Of a stretch of 64,000 nucleotides of DNA, positions 54,377-61,651 are shown in pieces; the first letter of the stretch is position 1; every line of letters begins with the position of its first letter. The stretch comes from Paraclostridium ghonii (GTDB taxonomy: Bacteria > Bacillota > Clostridia > Peptostreptococcales > Peptostreptococcaceae), in assembly GCF_030815085.1 (NCBI RefSeq), contig NZ_JAUSWG010000001.1; one strand, 5' to 3'. The translations under genes were made by a program, and so were the position numbers. The notes under the pieces were generated by a model. The model was not told the DNA's origin. It did no database searches and worked only from the letters and a program-made list of their open reading frames with translations.

Positions 54377-55045
54377 ATGAGCAATATAGTTGATGGTTTA
54401 GTAGAAGATTATATAAGAAACACACTAAAAGATAAAGATGGGCTATTAAAAGAATTAGAAGAGTATGCTAAAGAACACAATGTTCCAATAGTGCACAAAG
54501 AAGTATCAGACTTTCTTAAAGTATTATTAAAAATACAAAAACCTAAAAGAATTTTAGAGGTAGGTTGTGCAATAGGATACTCATCTATATTATTTGCAAC
54601 AGTTTTAGATAAAGATGTTGAAATAATAACTGTTGAAAGAAATGAAAAAATGATAGAAAAAGCTAAAGAAAATATAAAAAGAGCTAAAATGGAAGATAAT
54701 ATAACTATATTAGAAGGAGATGCAGAAGAACTTTTAAAACAAGTTGAAGGAGAATTTGACATGATTTTCCTAGATGCAGCAAAAGGACAATATAAGTTAT
54801 TTTATGATATGATAATAGATAAATTAAAAGTAGATGGACTTTTAATATCTGACAACATCCTTTATAAGGGAATGGTAGCACACGATAGTTATGTTATCAG
54901 AAGAAAAAAAACTATAGTTAAGAGAATGAGAAGTTACCTAGATTATATATGTAATTGTGATTACTTAGATACATCTATAATACCTATTGGAGATGGTGTT
55001 ACACTTAGTTATAAAAAGAAAGCAAGAGGTGATTTAAATGCATAA
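54377..55045 (+). CDS. trmR: tRNA 5-hydroxyuridine methyltransferase TrmR
   Basis: Methylates 5-hydroxyuridine to 5-methoxyuridine at the tRNA wobble base. ATG 54377 follows caaggag; an in-frame TTG at 54341 lies inside the terminator and is rejected. SAM-binding motifs ILEVGCAIGYSSILFA and ITVERNEKM, with MIFLDAAKGQY and SDNILYKG typical of class III O-methyltransferases. 222 residues. Its end overlaps the trhP1 start by 8 bases, consistent with successive steps of one modification. Confidence 0.92.
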   Translation: MSNIVDGLVEDYIRNTLKDKDGLLKELEEYAKEHNVPIVHKEVSDFLKVLLKIQKPKRILEVGCAIGYSSILFATVLDKDVEIITVERNEKMIEKAKENIKRAKMEDNITILEGDAEELLKQVEGEFDMIFLDAAKGQYKLFYDMIIDKLKVDGLLISDNILYKGMVAHDSYVIRRKKTIVKRMRSYLDYICNCDYLDTSIIPIGDGVTLSYKKKARGDLNA

Positions 55046-55973
55046 AGTTGAACTTTTAGTATCAGCTAAAGATTTAAACAACTTAAAATTAGCTTTAAAA
55101 AGTGGTGCAGATGCTATTTATATAGGTGGAGATTCATTTGGAATTGACGCTATAGCTAAAGATTTCTCTAAAGAAGAATTAAAAGAAGGTATTGAATTTG
55201 CACATAATAATGGTAAAAAAGTTTATGTAGCTGTTAATGTTATGCCACATAATGAAGATTTTGAGAGTTTAAAAGATTATTTATTAGAACTTGAATGTCT
55301 AAAAATAGATGGAATAATAGTAACAGATCCTGGAGTTTTAACAATAGCTAAAAATACTATACCTAATGTTAAAGTTCACATGGGACAACAAGCTAATGTA
55401 ACTAATTATAACTCAGCTAATTTTTGGTATGAACAAGGGGTTAAAAGAGTAATTATAACTAGCGAATTATCATTTGACGAAATAAGTAAAATAAGAGCAA
55501 AAACTCCACTAGATATGGAAATAGAGGCATTTGTTCATGGTCCTATATGTATATCTTACTCAGGAAGAAGGCTTTTAAGTAGTTACTTAGGAGGCAAAGA
55601 TAATATAGAGTATAAAGAAGGAAGTAATAAGTATAACTTATTAGAAGAAAAAAGACAAGGAGAATACTATCCAGTTTTTGAAGATGAAAAAGGAACTTTC
55701 CTATTTAATTCAAAAGATTTATGTATGTTAAAATTTTTACCTGACTTTATAAAAGCTGGTGTAAATAGTTTAAATATAGACTGTAGGCTACAAAATGATG
55801 AGTACTTAGAAACAGTTATAAAAGTTTATAAAGAAGCTTTAGATGAATTTTATAAAAACGCTAATGAATGGAAATTCAACCCTAATTGGTTAGAAAAAAT
55901 AAAAGAAAAAAGTCATAGACCATTAACACATGCATTCTACACAGGCGAAGCTATGCCAGATGATTATGAATAA
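55038..55973 (+). CDS. trhP1: tRNA uridine hydroxylation protein TrhP1 (U32 family, YrrN-like)
   Basis: Peptidase-U32-family protein; in B. subtilis TrhP1 (YrrN) with TrhP2 (YrrO) makes 5-hydroxyuridine in tRNA from a prephenate-derived donor. 311 residues, short form like YrrN and without the extra C-terminal domain of E. coli TrhP. Motifs: LKSGADAIYIGG, KVYVAVNVMPHN, FVHGPICISYSGRRLLSSYL, GTFLFNSKDLCML, and the C-terminal RPLTHAFYTGE. Of the four Fe-S Cys of long U32 proteins only the one in GPICIS is evident. No TrhP2 gene follows; udk is next. Confidence 0.85.
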   Translation: MHKVELLVSAKDLNNLKLALKSGADAIYIGGDSFGIDAIAKDFSKEELKEGIEFAHNNGKKVYVAVNVMPHNEDFESLKDYLLELECLKIDGIIVTDPGVLTIAKNTIPNVKVHMGQQANVTNYNSANFWYEQGVKRVIITSELSFDEISKIRAKTPLDMEIEAFVHGPICISYSGRRLLSSYLGGKDNIEYKEGSNKYNLLEEKRQGEYYPVFEDEKGTFLFNSKDLCMLKFLPDFIKAGVNSLNIDCRLQNDEYLETVIKVYKEALDEFYKNANEWKFNPNWLEKIKEKSHRPLTHAFYTGEAMPDDYE

Positions 55974-56000
55974 ATAAAACTTTTAAGGAGAGATTTAACG

Positions 56001-56630
56001 ATGACAAAAGACAAAAAGACGCTGATAATAGGTATTACAGGTGGAACAGGATCAGGAAAAAGTACAGTTTGTAAATCTATAAAGGAAAGTATACCAGAAG
56101 AAAACATAGCTATAATAGAGCAAGATGCATATTATAAAGACCAATCTCACTTATCATTTGAAGAAAGATTAAAAACAAATTATGACCATCCACTAGCTTT
56201 TGATAATAAGTTATTAATAAAGCATTTAGATATGTTATGTAATGGAGAAGCTGTAGAAAAACCTGTATATGACTATGAACTTCATACTAGAGACTTAGAA
56301 AAAACTATAACTACAGAAGCTAAAGATATAGTAATAGTTGAAGGTATAATGATACTTGAAGATGAAGAGTTAAGAAACAAACTAGATATAAAAATATATG
56401 TAGACACAGAAGATGATTTAAGAATATTAAGAAGAATACAAAGAGATATAAAAGAAAGAGGTAGAACAGTAGACTCTGTTATAGAACAATACTTAACAAC
56501 TGTAAAACCTGCGCATGATCAATTTATAGAACCATATAAAAAATATGCAGATATAATAATACCAGAAGGTGGACAAAATGAAGTTGCTATAGATATAGTA
56601 ATAGCAAAAATAAAAACACAATTACATTAA
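56001..56630 (+). CDS. udk: Uridine kinase
   Basis: Phosphorylates uridine and cytidine. P-loop GITGGTGSGKSTVCKSI, then EQDAYYKDQS, NYDHPLAFD, YDYELHTR and VEGIMILEDEELR, the standard Udk motifs. 209 residues. It is the last gene of the mltG-trmR-trhP1-udk run, as in B. subtilis. Ribosome binding site aaggaga. Confidence 0.96.
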   Translation: MTKDKKTLIIGITGGTGSGKSTVCKSIKESIPEENIAIIEQDAYYKDQSHLSFEERLKTNYDHPLAFDNKLLIKHLDMLCNGEAVEKPVYDYELHTRDLEKTITTEAKDIVIVEGIMILEDEELRNKLDIKIYVDTEDDLRILRRIQRDIKERGRTVDSVIEQYLTTVKPAHDQFIEPYKKYADIIIPEGGQNEVAIDIVIAKIKTQLH

Positions 56631-56645
56631 TAAAAAATAGTATTA

Positions 56646-56685
56646 ACCCCTTAGAAATTGTCAAGAATTACAATTACTAAGGGGT
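56646..56685 (+). promoter_or_regulatory. Hairpin covering the ribosome binding site of the PBP gene
   Basis: ACCCCTTAG (56646-56654) pairs with CTAAGGGGT (56677-56685), and AATTG (56656) with CAATT (56671) across one A-A mismatch: a 14-pair stem with a 10-base loop. The right arm holds the AAGGGGTGA ribosome binding site. Weak following T run (GATTTTATG), so a terminator is less likely but not excluded. Confidence 0.65.
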
Positions 56686-56691
56686 GATTTT

Positions 56692-58389
56692 ATGTCTAGA
56701 AAAAATAGCTCAATAAAATATGCAAGTAAAAATAGAATGTACTTTATATTTGTATTATTTATTTTGATTTATGTTTTTTTAATATATAGGTTAGTAGATA
56801 TTCAATTTGTACATTCAAACTTTTATAAAAAATGTGTTAGAGATCAAAGTAGCTCAAGTATAAATTTAAGTTCTGGTAGAGGTACAATATATGATAGAAA
56901 CAATAAAAAAATAACTGACACTAAAAGTGAAGATGTAATAATAATACAAAAAGATAAAATCAATATGGATAATGGATATATGGAATTGATTCAGAGGGTT
57001 ACAGGTCTTGATAATTCTCAAATATATGAAAAAATACAAGAAAATCCAGTTTCACCTATGGTTGAACTAAAAATAAGTAATATAGATAATAACTTAAAAT
57101 CAAAGCTAGAAAAAGAAAATATAATAATAGATAAAAAAACATATAGGTATTCAGATGAAGATATACTGGCGCATACTATAGGATATATAGATAAAGATAG
57201 TAATGGAGTAAGCGGTATTGAAAAAAGTAAAAATGATATATTAAAAGATAAAAATCTAGATTATGTAGAAGTATTTAAAGCTGGAAGTTCAGGAAACTCA
57301 GGTAAAAATAAAAAAATTGGAGTTTTAGATGGAAGTGTAAAAGTAAATGAAAAAAGTAAAGACGATAGACATCTAAAACTTACTGTAGACTATGATATTC
57401 AAAAAAAATTAGAAAAATTAGTAGATAAGGAACAAAATCCAAGTGCGGTAGTAATATCTGATGTGAAGAGTGGAGAAGTGTTAGCTATGACGTCAAGACC
57501 TAACTATGATAGAGAATCTATAAGTGAATATCTAAAGATGGCTAATGGCGAATTAGAAAATAGATCTATAAAATATATGTATGCACCTGGTTCTGTATTT
57601 AAAATAGTTGTTTTATATGCTGCATTAGAAGAAGGGGTGATTGATGAAAATTATACATATACATGCACTGGATCTTCTAAAGTAAATGGTAGGGTATTAA
57701 AATGTAATAAATTAGATGGACATGGAACATTAAATCTTGAGCAAGCTTTTGCAAATTCTTGTAATACTGCTTTTTTAGATATAGCACTAAAAGTAGGGAA
57801 GGAAAAAATAGTGGAGACTGCTAAAAAACTTCATCTAGATCAAGAAGTAGGAATTGATATATATGGAGAAAAAAGCGGGAATATACAAGGGGGTATTGAT
57901 ATAGTTAACTTATGTATTGGGCAAGGTGAAATGATGTTTACCCCACTTCAAGTTAATCAAATGACACAAGTAATTGCTAATAATGGATCATATTATCCTT
58001 TACATATTTATGACAGTATAATAAACAATAAAAAGGAAATAGTAAAAACTTTTAAAACTACAAAAGAAGATAAGGGAGATATCTCTCCATATATTGTAAG
58101 TGAAATTAAAAACATGATGAAATCTGTAGCAAGTGAAGGAACTGCTAAAGAATTATCTACATTAGAAAAAGGAAGTGGAGTTAAAACTGGAACAACTCAA
58201 GCTACTATTAATGTGGAAAATGCAGATAAGACTATAGGTAAAAAAATAATAACTCATGGATGGGTAACAGGATTTTACCCTAAAGAAAATCCTAAATATG
58301 CTATAACTGTGATAATTGAAGGTACAAAGGATTCTAGCAAACATGCAACACCTTTATTTAAAGAGATTTGTGAAACTATATTAAAATAA
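56692..58389 (+). CDS. Class B penicillin-binding protein (transpeptidase), sporulation-type
   Basis: Membrane-anchored D,D-transpeptidase of 565 residues. One N-terminal helix (about 17-36), a pedestal domain with SSGRGTIYDRN, and the catalytic domain: Ser301 in PGSVFK, SCN at 356-358, KTGT at 498-501. Located directly before sigK, the position of the C. difficile PBP (CD1229) linked to spore cortex formation, so I infer a mother-cell role. It is not a full FtsI/PBP2: it lacks PASTA domains and is shorter than most. A hairpin overlaps its ribosome binding site. Confidence 0.88.
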   Translation: MSRKNSSIKYASKNRMYFIFVLFILIYVFLIYRLVDIQFVHSNFYKKCVRDQSSSSINLSSGRGTIYDRNNKKITDTKSEDVIIIQKDKINMDNGYMELIQRVTGLDNSQIYEKIQENPVSPMVELKISNIDNNLKSKLEKENIIIDKKTYRYSDEDILAHTIGYIDKDSNGVSGIEKSKNDILKDKNLDYVEVFKAGSSGNSGKNKKIGVLDGSVKVNEKSKDDRHLKLTVDYDIQKKLEKLVDKEQNPSAVVISDVKSGEVLAMTSRPNYDRESISEYLKMANGELENRSIKYMYAPGSVFKIVVLYAALEEGVIDENYTYTCTGSSKVNGRVLKCNKLDGHGTLNLEQAFANSCNTAFLDIALKVGKEKIVETAKKLHLDQEVGIDIYGEKSGNIQGGIDIVNLCIGQGEMMFTPLQVNQMTQVIANNGSYYPLHIYDSIINNKKEIVKTFKTTKEDKGDISPYIVSEIKNMMKSVASEGTAKELSTLEKGSGVKTGTTQATINVENADKTIGKKIITHGWVTGFYPKENPKYAITVIIEGTKDSSKHATPLFKEICETILK

Positions 58390-58411
58390 TTTTTTTATAC
58401 AAGCAATTTTA

Positions 58412-58467
58412 TCAGGCCACTTTCATATAATTTAAAATGACATGGAAGGAAGAAAGGGGTGGCCTGA
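58412..58467 (+). promoter_or_regulatory. Inverted repeat in the sigK leader
   Basis: TCAGGCCAC (58412-58420) and GTGGCCTGA (58459-58467) are perfect inverted arms 38 bases apart; the right arm ends right at the TTG start and overlaps the aaggggtgg ribosome binding site. Either an RNA hairpin or a protein site. The stretch between contains a CATATAAT-like box. Confidence 0.6.
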
Positions 58468-59118
58468 TTGACTATATTAAAATCTTTTGAAAAACCCTTA
58501 ACTCCTGAAGAAGAGTATAATTATTTAACTAAATTTAAATTGGAAAAGGATGAATCAGCTAAGGAGGTTTTAATTGAAAGAAACATGAGATTAGTAGCGC
58601 ATATAGCAAAAAAGTATAACAACTCCAGTGAAGATCAAGATGATCTTATTTCAATAGGAACAATAGGTCTTATAAAAGCTATAGAAACTTATAATGTGGA
58701 AAAAGGAACTCGATTAGCGACATATGCGTCTAAATGTATAGAAAATGAAATATTAATGAACATAAGAACTAATAAAAAAAATAAAGTGCAAGTTTCATTA
58801 CAAGACCCAATAGGGACAGATAAAGAAGGTAATGAAATAAGTTTAATTGATGTTTTAGGAACTGATATAGATCATATATTAGACCAAGTAGAGCTTAAAG
58901 TTCAAATAAGTAAGCTTTATGAAAAACTAGAAAATATCTTAACTCCAAGAGAAAGAGAAATTGTTAAGTTGAGATATGGGTTAACACCTTTTGGATATAA
59001 AACTCAAAGAGAAATTGCTCAAAAACTAGAGATTTCAAGGTCATATGTATCTAGAATAGAAAAAAGAGCATTAAAAAAATTGAGAAAAGAGTTAAAATGT
59101 GAAAAAAGCCTTAATTAA
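58468..59118 (+). CDS. sigK: RNA polymerase sigma-K factor, intact and without pro-sequence
   Basis: Late mother-cell sigma factor. 216 residues with RNMRLVAHIAKKY, DLISIGTIGLIKAIETYN (region 2), YASKCIENEILMNIR, DPIGTDKEGNEISLIDVLGTD and the region 4 helix-turn-helix TQREIAQKLEISRSYVSRIEKRALKKLRKEL. It begins TTG-MTILKSFEKPLTPEEE, about 20 residues shorter than B. subtilis pro-sigma-K, so it is probably active without cleavage, as in C. difficile. The gene is uninterrupted; no skin element is present. Sigma-E is a relative, but the KEGNEISLIDVL segment favours sigma-K. Confidence 0.93.
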   Translation: MTILKSFEKPLTPEEEYNYLTKFKLEKDESAKEVLIERNMRLVAHIAKKYNNSSEDQDDLISIGTIGLIKAIETYNVEKGTRLATYASKCIENEILMNIRTNKKNKVQVSLQDPIGTDKEGNEISLIDVLGTDIDHILDQVELKVQISKLYEKLENILTPREREIVKLRYGLTPFGYKTQREIAQKLEISRSYVSRIEKRALKKLRKELKCEKSLN

Positions 59119-59129
59119 GGCTTTTTTTT
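59103..59129 (+). terminator. Rho-independent terminator after sigK
   Basis: AAAAAAGCCTTAATTAAGGC palindrome including the sigK stop codon, then eight T. Confidence 0.9.
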
Positions 59130-59247
59130 GCTTAGAATAAATATTAATTTTTTATTTTTTGATTTATTCAAGAAGTGACAAAATATTTGGAAAGTATCTG
59201 CTAATATAATTGTAAATAGTAAATCAAGGGATAAAAGGTGGGAATAT

Positions 59248-61620
59248 ATGATTAATTATACAAGTAATTTGGGTAGAATCTTGGATATAAATTTAATCAT
59301 TATGATAGCTGCACTCATAACCAGTATATACATAGGTTTTTTTGAAAAAATTAAGAATATAAAATATATAAATATTTTATATTTTGTAGAAGTTTTAATA
59401 TATATATATATTATTTCTAATAATTATAAATTTTCGAAAATAGATATGTATATATTAGAACTATATACATTTATAAAATCTATTTATTTTTATGCTGTAA
59501 GGCATAAATTAAAGCTTAAAAACATTCAACTTATAGCTTTAATAACACTAAACACAGCAAGTTTAATATACTTAGGTTTTAATTTAAATGTATATTTTGC
59601 TTTAAATATTTTACTAAATATATTTATATGCAAGTTTTTTATAATAGACAATATGAAATTGAAAAAAAGCAAATTTGATGAAAATAGAAAAAAAATAGAT
59701 AAATTAAATGAAAATATAAACACATTAAATTCAAATGTAAAAAATGAGACAATAATTCAATGTGAATACAAAGATGATATATTAAAAATAGAGAAAAATA
59801 TAAACAAATCAATTGAAGAGTCAGATATGCCTATAGTAATGTTAAATGAAAAAAATAACATAATTTATTGTAATCAAAATTCGTGGAGAAATATCAATTT
59901 AAACAAAGTTAATATTTTGCATTATTTAAGTACAAATTTCAAAAATGGAAAAGAATGCATAAAAATGATAAATAAAATAGACATAAATAGTTATAAGTCT
60001 ATAAATCTATATGATAATGAAGAGAAGGTATATAGGTTTATATGCACAAAGGAAATCAGGGAAAATAAAGAAATTAAAATATGTATATTCAATGATATAA
60101 CTCAAAGTACAGTAATTCAAAAGCAATTAAATGATAGTGAAGAGAAGTATAGAAAACTTATGGATGTATTAACTGATGGAGTTATAATTCATGATATGGA
60201 GGCGGTTAAATATATAAATGACTCAGTATTTGAAATCTTTAAGATTGATAAAAGTGAAAAAGAAGTTAGCTTGGAAATAATAAAAGATAAAATACAAAAA
60301 GATGAAAGGAAATTATTAAATGAAAGTTTAGAAGAAGTGAGAAAGGGAAAAGTAAATAAAATAATTAATAAGTTTAAAACTATAGATGAAACTTATATAG
60401 AAGTCATAACTACGAAGATAGAAACTGGGGAATGTGATATTTTACTAAGTATAATCGTAGATATAACAGAAATGGAAGAAGCCCTTAAACAATTAGAAGT
60501 AAATCAAAAAACATACAGAGCATTAGCACAAAATTTGCCAGATGGTATTGTGGTTATAGATAAAAAAAGCAAAGAATATATATACCAAAATAAGTCTATG
60601 ATAAAGATTTTAAAGAAAGTTAAAATAGACAGCATAAATAAATTTATAAATGACTATATTTCTAGTGCATGCTATGGAGAAACTAAAAAGTATGAAATAG
60701 ATAAAAGTAAAAGTTGTTTTGTAAGTATTACTATAATAGATAGAAAAGAAGAAGAACAACTATTAGCTATAGTAAGACTTCTAGAAAATGAAGAACGAGT
60801 TTTAGAAGCTATAAAAGAACTCGATTTAGTAAATGTTCAACATCATGTAAAAAATGAGTTTTTAATAAACACATCTAAATTACTAAAAGATCCTATAAAT
60901 AATATAGCTAATATGAATAAGATATTAGAAAACAATAAGTCTAAATTTAATTCCAAACATATAGAAAATTATACAAAACTAGTTAAACGAAACTGCTATA
61001 GATTACAAAGGCTAATAAATAACATGAATGAAGTTGTAGATGTAGAAAATGGAGTATGCTGTGTTGAATTTGTACATTGTGACATTGTTAAACTTACAAG
61101 TAATATAGTAGATTGTGTAAATGAGTATTTACATGATAAAGGGGTGCATATTAAGTTTAAAAGTGATATAGAGTCTAGTATTTTAAAAATAGATTTAGAT
61201 AAAATTCAAAGAATAGTTTTGAATTTAATATCTAATGCTATAAAATTTAGTGAAATTGGAAGCTTGATAGAAGTATATATGTATAAAGAGAATGATTTTA
61301 TAAATATAGGGATTAAAGACTATGGGGTAGGGATTCCTAAAGATAGACTGAAATTTATATTTACTAAATTTGGACAAGTAGATAAAACACTATCTAGAAA
61401 TACAGAAGGATGTGGAGTTGGATTAGCTTTGGTAAAAGCTTTTTTAGACTTGCAAGATGGAAACATAAAAGTAAATAGTGAGGAAGGTAAAGGCAGTGAA
61501 TTTATAATCTCATTAAAAGAATATGAAAATATAGATGATAGACACTTAGTAAATATAAAGGATTTAAGAACATCTATATTTGAAAAAATGTATATAGAAT
61601 TTGCTGATATATATTTCTAA
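59248..61620 (+). CDS. Membrane PAS sensor kinase lacking the phospho-accepting His (sensor A)
   Basis: 790 residues. About five membrane helices (about 14-35, 40-57, 66-84, 92-112, 114-134), a coiled coil (140-170), three PAS-like domains (about 190-288, 298-410, 422-512), a HisKA-like region and a HATPase. The HATPase looks sound: N-box LISNAIKF (Asn663), G1 DYGVGI (691-696), F-box FTKF (705), G2 GCGVGL (721-726). The H-box reads KNEFLINTSKLLKDP: the His is Lys544 and the next Glu is Leu545. It can probably bind ATP but not phosphorylate itself normally. Co-transcribed with sensor B 31 bases downstream. Targets unknown. Confidence 0.88.
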   Translation: MINYTSNLGRILDINLIIMIAALITSIYIGFFEKIKNIKYINILYFVEVLIYIYIISNNYKFSKIDMYILELYTFIKSIYFYAVRHKLKLKNIQLIALITLNTASLIYLGFNLNVYFALNILLNIFICKFFIIDNMKLKKSKFDENRKKIDKLNENINTLNSNVKNETIIQCEYKDDILKIEKNINKSIEESDMPIVMLNEKNNIIYCNQNSWRNINLNKVNILHYLSTNFKNGKECIKMINKIDINSYKSINLYDNEEKVYRFICTKEIRENKEIKICIFNDITQSTVIQKQLNDSEEKYRKLMDVLTDGVIIHDMEAVKYINDSVFEIFKIDKSEKEVSLEIIKDKIQKDERKLLNESLEEVRKGKVNKIINKFKTIDETYIEVITTKIETGECDILLSIIVDITEMEEALKQLEVNQKTYRALAQNLPDGIVVIDKKSKEYIYQNKSMIKILKKVKIDSINKFINDYISSACYGETKKYEIDKSKSCFVSITIIDRKEEEQLLAIVRLLENEERVLEAIKELDLVNVQHHVKNEFLINTSKLLKDPINNIANMNKILENNKSKFNSKHIENYTKLVKRNCYRLQRLINNMNEVVDVENGVCCVEFVHCDIVKLTSNIVDCVNEYLHDKGVHIKFKSDIESSILKIDLDKIQRIVLNLISNAIKFSEIGSLIEVYMYKENDFINIGIKDYGVGIPKDRLKFIFTKFGQVDKTLSRNTEGCGVGLALVKAFLDLQDGNIKVNSEEGKGSEFIISLKEYENIDDRHLVNIKDLRTSIFEKMYIEFADIYF

Positions 61621-61651
61621 AATAGCCATAAATACATAGGGGGCGTAGGTT

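Noticed and set aside
59180..59247. Sigma-54-type promoter before sensor A
   Set aside because: TGGAAAGTATCTGC has GG and GC 9 rather than 10 bases apart and lacks the conserved C residues.
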